Notes under the pieces: generated by a model | The model's input: the letters and a program-made list of their open reading frames with translations, nothing else | Told to the model about the DNA's origin: nothing | Databases searched by the model: none | Part shown: piece after piece, positions 33,314-44,243 of the stretch | Layout: each line of letters begins with the position of its first letter | Position numbering within the stretch: position 1 is the stretch's first letter | Source of the DNA: Microbacterium sp. AZCO | Lineage (GTDB): Bacteria > Actinomycetota > Actinomycetes > Actinomycetales > Microbacteriaceae | Assembly (NCBI RefSeq): GCF_039614715.1 | Contig: NZ_CP154857.1 | Span: 3,906,001 to 3,970,000 of the forward strand | Reading direction: 5' to 3' | DNA length: 64,000 nt | Position numbers and translations under genes: made by a program

Positions 33314-34693
33314 GAGCGGATCGTGGCCGGAGTGCGGAGTTGGATCAGCACGGCCCCACACGGCGCTCGCCTGCCGTCGAATCGGGCGCTCATGGCCAAG
33401 TACGGTGCGAGCCCTGTGACGGTGCAGAAGGCGATGCAGCGCCTCATCGCGCAGGGGATCGTCGAGAGCCGCCCGGGCGTCGGGACCTTCGTCCGCGCCG
33501 TCCGTCCGCCGTCACCCGTCGACTACGGCTGGCAGACGGCGGCACTCGGCTCGCCGCAGTCGCGGCTGACCGCCCTGTCGTCGACGCAGCGGGCGGTCGC
33601 GCCCGATGCCATCGCGCTGCATTCCGGGTACCCCGCGCGCGAACTCCTGCCCGAGCGCCTCGTGCGCGCCGCGATCGCGCGGGCCGGGCGCAGCGACGCG
33701 GCGATCGTGCGGTCGCCCGTGGCGGGGCATCCCGAACTGCAGTCGTGGTTCGCGAACGAGCTCGCCGCCTTCGTGCCCGCCGGGGTCGCCCCGCCGACCG
33801 CGCGCGATGCGCTCGTCGTGGCGGGAAGCCAGAGCGGGCTGAGCTCGATCTTCCGCGCGCTCGTCGGACACGGCGAGCCGCTCGTGATCGAGTCGCCGAC
33901 GTACTGGGGTGCGATCCTCGCGGCGGCTCAGGCGGGGGTCGTGCTCGTGCCGGTGCCGACGGGTCCGGAGGGACCCGACCCGGACGACGTGGACCGCGCG
34001 CTCGCGCGCACGGGCGCCCGCGCCTTCTACGCGCAGCCGAGCTTCGCGAACCCGACGGGCGCGCAGTGGTCGCGCGAGGTCGGCGCGGCCGTGCTCGAGG
34101 TGGTGCGCCGCCGCGGCGCGTTCCTCATCGAGGACGACTGGGCGCACGACCTCGCGATCGACGCCGATCCGCGCCCGCTCGCCGCGCTCGACGACGACGG
34201 CCATGTCATCTACCTGCGGTCGCTCACGAAGAGCGTGTCGCCCGCCCTGCGCGTCGCCGCCGTCATCGCCCGCGGCCCCGCGCGCGAGCGGATCCTCACC
34301 GACCGCGCCGCCGAGTCGATGTACGTCAGCGGCCTGCTGCAGGCCGCCGCGCTCGACGTCGTGACGCAGCCGGGCTGGCGCTCGCACCTGCGGGGCGTGC
34401 GCGAGCAGCTGCGCGCTCGGCGGGATCTGCTCGTGCGCAGCATCCAGGAGCATGCGCCGGCCGCCCATCTCGAGATCGCGCCCGTCGGCGGGCTCAATCT
34501 GTGGCTTCGGCTGCCCGACGGGGCTGACGCCGAGAGCCTCGCGCGCGCGTGCGAGAGCCGCGGGCTCATCGTCGCGCCGGGCACGGAGTGGTTTCCAGCG
34601 GAGGCTGCGGGTCCGTATGTGCGGCTCAACTTCTCGGGCGAGAATCCCGACCGGTTCCCCGACGCGGCGCGCATCCTCGGCTCGCTGCTCTGA
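33296..34693 (+). CDS. MocR/PdxR-type GntR regulator with aminotransferase-like domain
   Basis: 465 residues. An N-terminal GntR winged helix (about 1-75: LPSNRALMAKYGASPVTVQK, then GIVESRPGVGTFV) is joined to a fold-type I aminotransferase-like domain. PLP-binding features are visible: FANPTGAQWS (about 250), EDDWAHDL (about 279) and the Schiff-base lysine Lys312 in LRSLTKSVSP. MocR proteins sense PLP or amino-acid/GABA-like ligands and control adjacent genes. There is no Shine-Dalgarno sequence before the ATG; a leaderless transcript is likely. The start codon overlaps that of the divergent exporter, which is the probable target. Confidence 0.85.
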   Translation: MSQDSTERIVAGVRSWISTAPHGARLPSNRALMAKYGASPVTVQKAMQRLIAQGIVESRPGVGTFVRAVRPPSPVDYGWQTAALGSPQSRLTALSSTQRAVAPDAIALHSGYPARELLPERLVRAAIARAGRSDAAIVRSPVAGHPELQSWFANELAAFVPAGVAPPTARDALVVAGSQSGLSSIFRALVGHGEPLVIESPTYWGAILAAAQAGVVLVPVPTGPEGPDPDDVDRALARTGARAFYAQPSFANPTGAQWSREVGAAVLEVVRRRGAFLIEDDWAHDLAIDADPRPLAALDDDGHVIYLRSLTKSVSPALRVAAVIARGPARERILTDRAAESMYVSGLLQAAALDVVTQPGWRSHLRGVREQLRARRDLLVRSIQEHAPAAHLEIAPVGGLNLWLRLPDGADAESLARACESRGLIVAPGTEWFPAEAAGPYVRLNFSGENPDRFPDAARILGSLL

Positions 34694-34776
34694 CGGCGCC
34701 GAGGCGTGTCAAGGGCTGGTGCAGGTCGGACTCATGGGGTTGGCTGGGCACACCATCGGCAGAAGGAGGGCACCGG

Positions 34777-35184
34777 ATGCCTGGATTCATCGCGCGAGCC
34801 GACATCGAGGTCGACGCGTCTCCGCAGCGGGTGTGGGAGACGATCACGAAGCACGCATCGGAGGTCAACTTCGGGGCGACCGTCGAATCCGACTGGAAAC
34901 CCGGCTCGTCCGTCGTGTGGAGCGGCGAGTGGGAGGGCAAGTCCTTCGAGGACCGCGGCGAGGTCATCGAGGCCGTCGCTCCGCACCGGCTCGTGCTGAC
35001 CCACTTCAGCGGCGAGCACGCGGAGGGCAGTGAGCATCGGCTCACGTACGAGCTGGCGGGGCGCGGCGCGGGCACGCACCTCGACTTCTGGCAGGACGGC
35101 AACGCCACGGAGGGCGCCGCGAGCGAGTCCGAGGCGAATTGGCGCCGCCACCTCGCCGCGATCAAGGAGCGCGCCGAGGCCTGA
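34777..35184 (+). CDS. SRPBCC/AHSA1-like protein
   Basis: 135 residues of the START/SRPBCC fold, Activator-of-Hsp90-like group: IARADIEVDASPQRVWETIT at the start, SSVVWSGEWEGKSFEDRGEV in the middle, HRLTYELAG and a C-terminal helix ending NWRRHLAAIKERAEA. Such proteins bind hydrophobic ligands in a deep pocket; no specific ligand can be read from sequence. AGGAGG lies about 7 nt before the ATG at 34777, so the longer frame upstream is not used. It is a single gene 83 bp after the MocR gene and convergent with the drug exporter. Confidence 0.75.
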   Translation: MPGFIARADIEVDASPQRVWETITKHASEVNFGATVESDWKPGSSVVWSGEWEGKSFEDRGEVIEAVAPHRLVLTHFSGEHAEGSEHRLTYELAGRGAGTHLDFWQDGNATEGAASESEANWRRHLAAIKERAEA

Positions 35185-35279
35185 CCTGGGCCCTCACGCC
35201 CCGCGCCGCCGCCCGTGCGCACCCGCCCTTTGCGCCGAGACAAGGGATTCCGTCGAGACAGGGCGTCAGGACGCCTCGT

Positions 35280-35306
35280 CTCGGCGAGATCCCCTATCTC
35301 GCCGAG
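35280..35306. terminator. Hairpin between convergent genes, possible bidirectional terminator
   Basis: CTCGGCGAGAT and ATCTCGCCGAG form a perfect 11-bp stem around CCCCT, between the convergent SRPBCC and MFS genes. There is no T-run on either side. A smaller GGCGTC-AG-GACGCC dyad lies just before it at 35262-35275. The core TCTCGGCGAGA also occurs in the gap at 52.74 kb, so it may be a dispersed intergenic repeat. Confidence 0.5.
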
Positions 35307-35361
35307 TCGCGCTGGGCGAGAGGCGGGCGGGCGGACGCGGGGCGGGCGCGCGGGATCGTGG

Positions 35362-37664
<2,303 letters not shown>

Positions 37665-37667
37665 GGA

Positions 37668-37701
37668 GTGCATTTTTGCACCCGAGCGGGCTTAGTGCAA
37701 A
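37668..37701 (-). promoter_or_regulatory. TetR operator dyads overlapping a leaderless promoter
   Basis: On the minus strand TTGCAC (37700-37695) and AAAAAT (37677-37672) are separated by 17 bp, with the TetR ATG at 37664 seven bases further on. Two dyads overlie this promoter: GTGCA-TTTT-TGCAC (37668-37681), and TTTGCAC (37675-37681) facing GTGCAAA (37695-37701) across 13 bp. A further GTGCAA half-site is at 37755-37760, towards the divergent azoreductase gene. Confidence 0.6.
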
Positions 37702-37909
37702 TCACTGTCCGGGTCTCGCCCTCATCGCCCATTGCGGTCGGGCGAACCGCCATGGTGCAATGACTCCAGGTTCCGTCTGATGCGGGGGGCGCATCCGAGG
37801 ACGGACCCGGATTGCCCGGCGACGTCGTGCCCGCCGTTCCCTCGACGTGGGCCGGAGTCGACGCATCCCTTCCGACCCGCGTTCCCTCGCTGATCGGAAG
37901 GTGAACGAA

Positions 37910-38557
37910 ATGAAACTGCTGCACGTCATCGCAAGCCCGCGACTGGATGGATCCCGGACCCTGGGCATCTCGCAGGCGCTGCTCGACGAGCTGGCCGGCC
38001 GCATCCCGGATCTGGAGATCGAGACCCTCGACCTCTTCCAGGAAGACCTGCCCGCCATCGCCGGCGACAACATCGACGCGAAGTACACGCTTCTCGCGCG
38101 TATGCCCATCGGGCGCGAGCACGCCGAGTCGTGGGCGGAGATCGAACGCGAGATCGAGCGGTTCCGCCGCGCCGACGCGTACGTCATCTCCACGCCGATG
38201 TGGAACTTCGGCATCCCGTACGTGCTCAAGTACTACATCGACTGCATCGTCCAGCCCGGTTACCTGTTCCGCTTCACCGAGCAGGGCTACCCGGAGCCCC
38301 TCCTCGAGGACCGGCCGACGATCGTCGTGTCGTCGTCGGGCAGTGACTACAGCGATGCCACTCCCATGAAGGCGCTCGACTTCCTGGAGCCCTACCTGCG
38401 CACGATCTTCGGATTCGTCGGGCTGCAGGACCTGACGTTCATCCGCGCGCACGGCGTCGACGTCTCGGAGCCGGCGCGGGATGCCGCGCTCGCGGGAGCG
38501 CTCGAGGAGGTGCGCGCCCTGGCGGCATCCGACCGGTGGCTGCGGGTGGCGGCGTGA
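37910..38557 (+). CDS. azoR: FMN-dependent NADH-azoreductase / flavodoxin-fold quinone reductase
   Basis: 215 residues, flavodoxin-like fold. MKLLHVIASPRLDGSRTLGI is the phosphate-binding start of AzoR proteins; STPMWNFGIPYVLKYYIDCI is the flavin-contact motif, and a further SSSGSDY loop matches the family. AzoR reduces azo dyes and quinones with NADH and protects against thiol-reactive electrophiles. GGAAGG is 8 nt before the ATG at 37910. The gene is divergent from the TetR-MFS operon and a GTGCAA half-site lies in its leader, so the TetR protein may also control it, as is common for azoR-type genes. Confidence 0.82.
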   Translation: MKLLHVIASPRLDGSRTLGISQALLDELAGRIPDLEIETLDLFQEDLPAIAGDNIDAKYTLLARMPIGREHAESWAEIEREIERFRRADAYVISTPMWNFGIPYVLKYYIDCIVQPGYLFRFTEQGYPEPLLEDRPTIVVSSSGSDYSDATPMKALDFLEPYLRTIFGFVGLQDLTFIRAHGVDVSEPARDAALAGALEEVRALAASDRWLRVAA

Positions 38558-38566
38558 CGCCGCGGA

Positions 38567-39028
38567 TCACGCGGCCGCGATGAGCACCTGCGGCGCGGAC
38601 TGCTTGATCCGCGTCTGCAGCCACCGCTGCTGAACCGAGGTCTGCTCGTCGCACGACGAGCAGACCTCGAGCAGCTCGGTGTCGCGCAGCGAGTGCGCGG
38701 CCTGCTCGATCACGATCCAGGTCAGGTGCACGTAGCCCGCGAGCGCGTGCAGATCCTGCAGGTCGCGCAGCATCCCGAGCGGACCCGGCCGCGGTGCGCC
38801 GAGCCCCCTGTCCTCGAGCCGCTCGGGCTCGTCGTCGTGGGGACCGGCGCCGTACTTGCCGATGAGCGGCGACAGCTTCTGAGCATGCGAGACGCACTGC
38901 TTCGCGAGCGCCAGGCAGAGGTAGTGGATGTCGGGCTCGTCCCCGTGCGTCTCGGCCACCCGCACGAACGAGTCCGCCAGCGCGAGCTCGGACTCGGCCT
39001 GCAGGGTCAGGTACACGGGGAGCTTCAT
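38567..39028 (-). CDS. Small helical Cys-containing protein coupled to molybdoenzyme
   Basis: 153 residues, mostly helical: MKLPVYLTLQAESELALADS, then DEPDIHYLCLALAKQCVSHAQ (first 20 residues characteristic), HLTWIVIEQAAHSLRDTELL and a CSSC pair. The spaced Glu/His residues recall ferritin-like bundles, but I cannot make a firm domain call. The start codon overlaps the stop of the molybdopterin oxidoreductase (ATGA), so they are translationally coupled. Function is probably linked to that enzyme, as a maturation, docking or redox partner; this is inference from position only. Confidence 0.6.
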   Translation of the reverse strand: MKLPVYLTLQAESELALADSFVRVAETHGDEPDIHYLCLALAKQCVSHAQKLSPLIGKYGAGPHDDEPERLEDRGLGAPRPGPLGMLRDLQDLHALAGYVHLTWIVIEQAAHSLRDTELLEVCSSCDEQTSVQQRWLQTRIKQSAPQVLIAAA

Positions 39029-41391
39029 GACGCATCCCCGATGCGCTCGAGCCGCACGGCGGCGACCTTGAATACCGGCTGCTTCGAGACGGGATCCCAC
39101 TCCGTCAGCGTCAGTTCATTCGCGGCGGTGGGATGCCTCGACTCGGCGTAGGGCGGAGCATCCCAGTATCCGTAATGGAACGGGGCGAAGACGGTCCCCG
39201 GCTGTATGTCGGTGATCCGCAGCGGCGCGACGATGCGGCCGCGCCGGGAGCGCACCTCGACGAGATCGCCGTCCGAGGCCCCGTGGGCCGCCGCTGTCGC
39301 GGCGTCGGTCTCGACCCAGACGTCGGGCGCGGCATCCACCAGTTCCGGGGTCCGGCCCGTCTTCGTGCGCGTGTGGAAGTGGAAGACGGAGCGCCCCGTC
39401 GTGAGCGCGAGCGGATAGTCGGCGTCGGGCGGCTCATGCGGACCCGAGTACGCGGTGGCCTTGAGCTGCGCCCGCCCTGCGGGGTCATGGGCCTTGTACG
39501 TGTCGGGCTCGACACCCGCCCCCGTCATGAGGTCGTGGCCGTACGACTCGCAGTAGTCGGGCTGCGTCGGGAAGACGCCGTCGGTGTAGAGCCGGTCGGT
39601 GCTCTCCTGCTCGCCCTCGCGACGCGGCCAGCGGATGCCGCTGACGCGACGCAGGTCGTCGTACGAGATGCCGGTGTAGTCGCACGGCCTTCCGCGCGAG
39701 CACTCCTGCCACGCCCGGTACACCTCCTCGGGCGTCGTCCAGTCGAGGAGCGGCGAGCCGTCCTTGCGACGGAAGTCCATGCGTCGGGCGTAGTCGAGGA
39801 AGATGTCCATGTCGGCGCGCGCCTCGCCGGGAGGCTCGACGGCCTTCTCGGACAGGTGCACCACGCGTGTCGCGTTCGTGAAGGTGCCCGTCTTCTCACC
39901 CCAGGCCGCGGCGGGCAGGACGACGTCGGCGAGGGCTGCCGTCTCGGTGAGATAGAGGTCCTGCACGACGAGGAACAGCTCGGGCTTCGCGAGGACCTCC
40001 CGGATGCGGGGAAGCTGCGGCAGCGAGACGGCGGGATTGGTCGCCTGCACCCACAGGAACGAGATCGACCCCTGCTCGACGTGGCGGAAGATCTCCATCG
40101 CGTGCGTCGCCTCGGCCCAGTGGGGCAGGGTGGCGGAATCGATGCCCCACAGCGCCGCGATCTCCTCGACGTGCTGCGGATTCTGCCAGTTGCGGAAGCC
40201 GGGCAGATCGCCCGCCCCGCCGGTCTCACGCGTGTTCTGCGACGTCGGCTGACCGTTCATCTGCAGGATGCCGCATCCCGGCCGCCCCAGCATGCCGCGC
40301 AGCAGGTGCAGGTTGTTGACCTGGCACGACGCGGCCGTCGCCTGCTCCGCCTGATAGAAGCCCTGCAGCACGGTCGACAGCACGCGCTCCGAGGTGCCGA
40401 AGATGCGGGCGGCGCGCCGGATGTCGTCGGCCTCCACTCCGCATTCCTCGGCAGCGCGCTCCGGCGTCCACTCGTCCGCGAAGCCGCGCAGCTTCTCGAG
40501 CCCCGTCGTGTGCGCGGCGATGTACTCGTCGTCGGTCCAGCCGTTGACGAGGAGCTCGCGCACGAGCGCGAGCATGAGCGCGAGGTTCGTGCCGGGGCGG
40601 ACCGGCAGGTGGACGTCGGCGCGGCGCGCGACGGGGGTCTCACGCGGGTCGACGACGACGAGCAGCGGCGGCTCGGGCCCATCGAGGCGGTCGAGCACGC
40701 GCGCCCACTGCACGGTCTGGGTCTCGGCCATGTTGTGGCCGAAGAGGAAGAGCGCGTCGCAGTCGTCGACGTCCTCCTGGCAGCCGGGCTGCCCGTCTGC
40801 GCCGAACGACTCCTTCATCGCCGCCGCGGCTGTCGCGGTGCACAGGCGTGTGTTCCCGTCGACGTGCGGGGTGCCGATGCCCGCCTTCGCGACGATGCTC
40901 AGGACGTAGTAGTCCTCGATGAACAGCTGCCCGCTCGTGTAGATCCCGTGGCTGAGCGGTCCCTTCTCCCGCAGGAGCGTCGAGCTGCGCTTGACGATGA
41001 GGGCCATCGCCTCGTCCCACGTCGCGGGCACGAGGGTGCCGTCGCGGCGGACGAGGGGCGTCGTGAGCCGGTCGGCGTTCGCGAGCCCCTGCCAGCTGGC
41101 GTAGAGGCCCTTCGGGCCGAGGCGTCCCTTGTTCACGGCGTCGTCGCCGCGCCCCCGGATGCCGATCATGCGGCCGTCCTTGACCGCGATGTCGCATCCG
41201 CAGCCGTTGCTGCACAGGACGCAGGCCGACCGCACCCAGGCGTCGACGTCGTCGTCGGTGTAGCCCTCGGCCAGATGCTGGTCGACGCGCACGGGCCATT
41301 CCCCGCCGTTCGGGATGGGGGTGCGGGCTCCCCAGATGTCGCGCACGCGCGGCGCCCCGGCGCCCGCGAGCAGCATGTCGTGCTTCCTCAT
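39025..41391 (-). CDS. Molybdopterin oxidoreductase (assimilatory nitrate reductase/formate dehydrogenase-like)
   Basis: 788 residues. Iron-sulfur region: Cys57, Cys60, Cys64 and an extra Cys66 in CVLCSNGCGC; at the spacing where the fourth ligand is normally found the residue is Gly92 (NKGRLGPKG). Then come the Mo-bisPGD domains (ANADRLTTPLVRRDG; LFLFGHNMAET; VDPRETPVARRADVHLPVRP; NQNTR-type GQPTSQNTRETGG) and a C-terminal dinucleotide-binding domain (YPLALTTGRSVFHFHTRTKT; GTVFAPFHYGYWD). No Tat signal, so cytoplasmic. A relative of assimilatory nitrate reductase is the best guess; the substrate is not provable here. The start at 41391 has only a weak ribosome site. The small helical gene is coupled downstream. 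Confidence 0.8.
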   Translation of the reverse strand: MRKHDMLLAGAGAPRVRDIWGARTPIPNGGEWPVRVDQHLAEGYTDDDVDAWVRSACVLCSNGCGCDIAVKDGRMIGIRGRGDDAVNKGRLGPKGLYASWQGLANADRLTTPLVRRDGTLVPATWDEAMALIVKRSSTLLREKGPLSHGIYTSGQLFIEDYYVLSIVAKAGIGTPHVDGNTRLCTATAAAAMKESFGADGQPGCQEDVDDCDALFLFGHNMAETQTVQWARVLDRLDGPEPPLLVVVDPRETPVARRADVHLPVRPGTNLALMLALVRELLVNGWTDDEYIAAHTTGLEKLRGFADEWTPERAAEECGVEADDIRRAARIFGTSERVLSTVLQGFYQAEQATAASCQVNNLHLLRGMLGRPGCGILQMNGQPTSQNTRETGGAGDLPGFRNWQNPQHVEEIAALWGIDSATLPHWAEATHAMEIFRHVEQGSISFLWVQATNPAVSLPQLPRIREVLAKPELFLVVQDLYLTETAALADVVLPAAAWGEKTGTFTNATRVVHLSEKAVEPPGEARADMDIFLDYARRMDFRRKDGSPLLDWTTPEEVYRAWQECSRGRPCDYTGISYDDLRRVSGIRWPRREGEQESTDRLYTDGVFPTQPDYCESYGHDLMTGAGVEPDTYKAHDPAGRAQLKATAYSGPHEPPDADYPLALTTGRSVFHFHTRTKTGRTPELVDAAPDVWVETDAATAAAHGASDGDLVEVRSRRGRIVAPLRITDIQPGTVFAPFHYGYWDAPPYAESRHPTAANELTLTEWDPVSKQPVFKVAAVRLERIGDAS

Positions 41392-41492
41392 GGCGGCATC
41401 GTCGCGCGGACGCGCCGCTGCGCGGCATCCCCTTGACGAGGATGGGTAGACCGCCCTCGCGGTGCTGCGCAGCGGTGCGCCCCGCAGCGCTT

Positions 41493-41561
41493 CGTCGGAG
41501 ATTCCCCCCACCGTCGGAGGATTCGGGCCGAAACCTCCGACTCCGGCGCACATCTCCGACG
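41493..41561. repeat. Nested inverted repeats built on GTCGGAG
   Basis: In the 186-bp gap between the molybdoenzyme and LacI genes, CGTCGGAGAT (41493-41502) pairs with ATCTCCGACG (41552-41561). Inside it GTCGGAGG (41513-41520) pairs with CCTCCGAC (41534-41541), and the centre TTCGG-G-CCGAA extends the inner stem past one mismatch. The unit GTCGGAG thus occurs twice direct and twice inverted. It could be the terminator of the LacI gene or a mobile intergenic palindrome. Confidence 0.55.
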
Positions 41562-41577
41562 TCGGGGCCGGCGCGCT

Positions 41578-42585
41578 TCAGCTCGAGGTCGAGCGCCGCA
41601 CCACGAGCTCGGGCGGGAAGACGGTCTGCCGAGGGATGCTGTCGGGGTCGGCGGCCTCCTCGAGGACGATCCGCAGCGCCGTGCGCCCGATCATTCGGCT
41701 CGGCTGCCGGATCGACGAGAGCGGCACGGCGGCCGCGCCGGCGAAGGCGATGTCGTCGAACCCGATGATCGCGATCTCGTCGGGCACCAGCATCCGCCCG
41801 TCGACGACGAGGGACTGCAGCAGTCCGAGCGCGAGCAGGTCGTTGGCGGCGAAGAGGGCGTCCGGCCACTCTCGGCGGGGGCGCTGCAGCAGCCGGGCGC
41901 CGGCCTCGACGCCGTCGGCGACCGTCATGGCGGCCGTGTGGATGACCTCGAGGTCGACGCGCGCGTCGGCGTTCTCGGCAGCCGCGCGGGCGCCGGCGAG
42001 CCGATCGCTCACCTGCCGGATGTCGAAGGGGCCCCCGATGAAGGCGATGCGCCGTCGCCCGCCCTCGATGAGGTGCTCGACGGCCATGCGTCCGCCGACG
42101 ACGCTGTCCACCGAGACCGACGAGAACTTGCCGTCGCCGCTGAACCTGTCCACGAGCACGGCGGCGATGCCCCGCGCGCGGAGGCGCTGCAGTCGCGTCG
42201 TGACGTCGCCGTACGGCGCGATGAGAAGTCCCCGCACCTGCTGCTCCTCGAACAGGTCGAGATACATGCGCTCTCGGGAATGATCCTCGTCGGTGTTTCC
42301 GTAGAGGATCGCGATGTTGTGCCGGGATGCCTCGTCCTCGGCCCCGCGGACGACGTCGTTGTAGAAGGGGTTCTGCCCGTCGAGCACGACGAAGCCGACC
42401 GTGGTGCTGACGCCCGCGCGGAGTTTGCGGGCGGCGTCGTTGCGGATGTAGCCCAGCTCCTCGATCGCGCGGTTGACGCGGAGGGCGGACTCGGCCGACA
42501 CCTCGTCGGGACGATTGAGCACGTTCGACACGGTGCCCACCGACACACCCGCACGCTGCGCGACATCGCGAATGCTCGCCGGCAC
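41578..42585 (-). CDS. LacI-family repressor of the rhamnose-type importer
   Basis: 335 residues. LacI helix-turn-helix at the start (ASIRDVAQRAGVSVGTVSNV, then LNRPDEVS), hinge helix AARKLRAG, and a periplasmic-binding-protein-like effector domain (TVGFVVLDGQNPFYNDVVRG; PDALFAANDLLALGLLQSLV; IAIIGFDDIAFA). The GTG at 42585 has AGAGGAGG 4 nt upstream; an in-frame GTG at 42606 would place that site inside the gene. It is divergent from the ABC operon, with a perfect palindrome between them, and should repress the operon until the imported sugar or a catabolite binds. Confidence 0.85.
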   Translation of the reverse strand: MPASIRDVAQRAGVSVGTVSNVLNRPDEVSAESALRVNRAIEELGYIRNDAARKLRAGVSTTVGFVVLDGQNPFYNDVVRGAEDEASRHNIAILYGNTDEDHSRERMYLDLFEEQQVRGLLIAPYGDVTTRLQRLRARGIAAVLVDRFSGDGKFSSVSVDSVVGGRMAVEHLIEGGRRRIAFIGGPFDIRQVSDRLAGARAAAENADARVDLEVIHTAAMTVADGVEAGARLLQRPRREWPDALFAANDLLALGLLQSLVVDGRMLVPDEIAIIGFDDIAFAGAAAVPLSSIRQPSRMIGRTALRIVLEEAADPDSIPRQTVFPPELVVRRSTSS

Positions 42586-42631
42586 GGAACCTCCTCTTCG
42601 AGTCACGATTCGGTCACTGTCGGCGGATGAC

Positions 42632-42660
42632 TTGACCGCAGTGAACGTCCTCCATAGAGT
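42632..42660 (+). promoter_or_regulatory. Housekeeping-type promoter of the ABC operon
   Basis: TTGACC (42632-42637), 17-bp spacer, TAGAGT (42655-42660). Expected transcription start is near 42667, just before the LacI palindrome, placing the operator at the start of the transcript. Confidence 0.6.
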
Positions 42661-42676
42661 ATGCCTGAACCTGACC

Positions 42677-42688
42677 TGAATCGATTCA
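42677..42688. promoter_or_regulatory. LacI operator TGAATCGATTCA
   Basis: A perfect 12-bp palindrome with the central CG typical of LacI-family operators lies between the divergent LacI gene and ABC operon, about 10 bp after the expected transcription start. Confidence 0.7.
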
Positions 42689-42722
42689 TGATCTTTTCAC
42701 CTCAACGAGGAGGAGCGGCGCC

Positions 42723-44243
42723 GTGACAGATGGCACAACCTCGCCGGAACCGGCACTCGAGCTGCGACGCGTCGTCAAGTCCTTCGGACCCGTCGTGGCT
42801 CTCCGCTCGGGCACGCTGACGCTGCGGCCCGGATCCATCCACGCCCTGATCGGCGAGAACGGCGCCGGCAAGTCCACGCTCGTCAAGATCGTCGCCGGGC
42901 TCTACCGCCGGGATGCGGGCGAGTTCCTGCTGCACGGCGAGCCCGTCGACTTCACCTCGACCGCGCAGTCGAAGGCCGCGGGAATCGCCGTCATCTACCA
43001 GGAGCCGACGCTCTTCCCCGACCTGTCGGTGACGGAGAACATCTTCATGGGCCGTCAGCCCACGAACCGCCTCGGCCGCATCGACCGCAAGGCGATGCGC
43101 GTCGAGACGCAGCAGATCTTCCAGCGCCTGGGCGTGTCGATCGATCCCGACCGCGTGACGGAGGGCCTCTCGATCGCCGACCAGCAGATCATCGAGATCG
43201 CGAAGGCCATCTCGCTCGACGCGACGGTGCTCATCATGGACGAGCCCACCGCCGCCCTCTCGGGTGTCGAGGTCGAGCGGCTCTTCGCCGTCGCGCGGAG
43301 CCTGCGCGACGAAGGCCGTGCGCTGCTGTTCATCTCGCACCGGTTCGACGAGGTCTTCGCCCTGTGCGACACCGTCACCGTCATGCGCGACGGCGCCTAC
43401 GTCGGCACGACGCCGATCGCCGAGACGACGGTCGACGAGCTCGTCCGCCAGATGGTGGGTCGCGACGTGACCGAGCTCTTCCCGAAGCTGCCCTCGAAGG
43501 CCGGCGACGTCGTGCTCGAGGTGGAGGACCTGACCCGCACGGGGGTCTTCCGCGACATCTCGTTCACGCTGCGGGCGGGCGAGATCGTCGGGCTCGCGGG
43601 CCTCGTGGGCGCCGGTCGCAGCGAGGTCGCGCGGGCGGTCTTCGGAGTGGATGCCTACGACTCGGGCCGCGTCCGCCTTCACGGCAAGCCCCTCGCGAAG
43701 GGTGATCCGCGGGTCGCGACGGCTCGCGGGCTCGCGCTCGTGCCCGAGGACCGCCGCAAGCAGGGTCTCGTCCTCGACGAGGGCGTCACCCGCAACATCA
43801 CGCTCGCGATCCGCTCGAAGCTCTCGAAGTGGGGCCTCATCTGGGGCGGCCTGGAGAACCGGGCCGCCGAGGTGTGGGCGAGCCGCCTCGAGGTGAAGAC
43901 CGCCGCACTCGACGCGGAGGCCGGCACCCTGTCGGGCGGCAATCAGCAGAAGGTCGTGCTCGGCAAGTGGCTCTCGACCGAGCCCACCGTGCTCATCGTC
44001 GACGAGCCGACGCGCGGCATCGACGTCGGAACGAAGGCCGAGGTGCACCGCCTGCTGAGCCAGCTCGCGCAGGAGGGACTCGCGATCCTCATGATCTCGT
44101 CGGAGCTGCCCGAGGTGCTCGGCATGGCCGACCGCGTCCTGGTGATGCGCGAGGGCCGGCTCACCGGCGAGTTCACCCGAGAAGAGGCGACGCCCGAGAC
44201 CGTCATGTTCGCCGCCACCGCCGACGAGGAGGTCGCCCGATGA
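42723..44243 (+). CDS. rhaT: Sugar ABC transporter ATP-binding protein (rhamnose/ribose type, two ATPase domains)
   Basis: 506 residues, fused pair of ABC ATPase domains as in RbsA/MglA-class carbohydrate importers. First domain: Walker [10 protein letters not shown] (about 54-62), Q-loop YQEPTL, Walker [13 protein letters not shown]. Second domain: degenerate [12 protein letters not shown]alker [16 protein letters not shown] signature and [13 protein letters not shown]. Drives uptake with the two permeases and binding protein encoded next. GAGGAGGAG precedes the GTG. The stop overlaps the next ATG (ATGA). The rhamnose assignment comes from the binding protein; the symbol is by analogy with rhizobial rhaSTPQ. 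Confidence 0.82.
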   Translation: MTDGTTSPEPALELRRVVKSFGPVVALRSGTLTLRPGSIHALIGENGAGKSTLVKIVAGLYRRDAGEFLLHGEPVDFTSTAQSKAAGIAVIYQEPTLFPDLSVTENIFMGRQPTNRLGRIDRKAMRVETQQIFQRLGVSIDPDRVTEGLSIADQQIIEIAKAISLDATVLIMDEPTAALSGVEVERLFAVARSLRDEGRALLFISHRFDEVFALCDTVTVMRDGAYVGTTPIAETTVDELVRQMVGRDVTELFPKLPSKAGDVVLEVEDLTRTGVFRDISFTLRAGEIVGLAGLVGAGRSEVARAVFGVDAYDSGRVRLHGKPLAKGDPRVATARGLALVPEDRRKQGLVLDEGVTRNITLAIRSKLSKWGLIWGGLENRAAEVWASRLEVKTAALDAEAGTLSGGNQQKVVLGKWLSTEPTVLIVDEPTRGIDVGTKAEVHRLLSQLAQEGLAILMISSELPEVLGMADRVLVMREGRLTGEFTREEATPETVMFAATADEEVAR

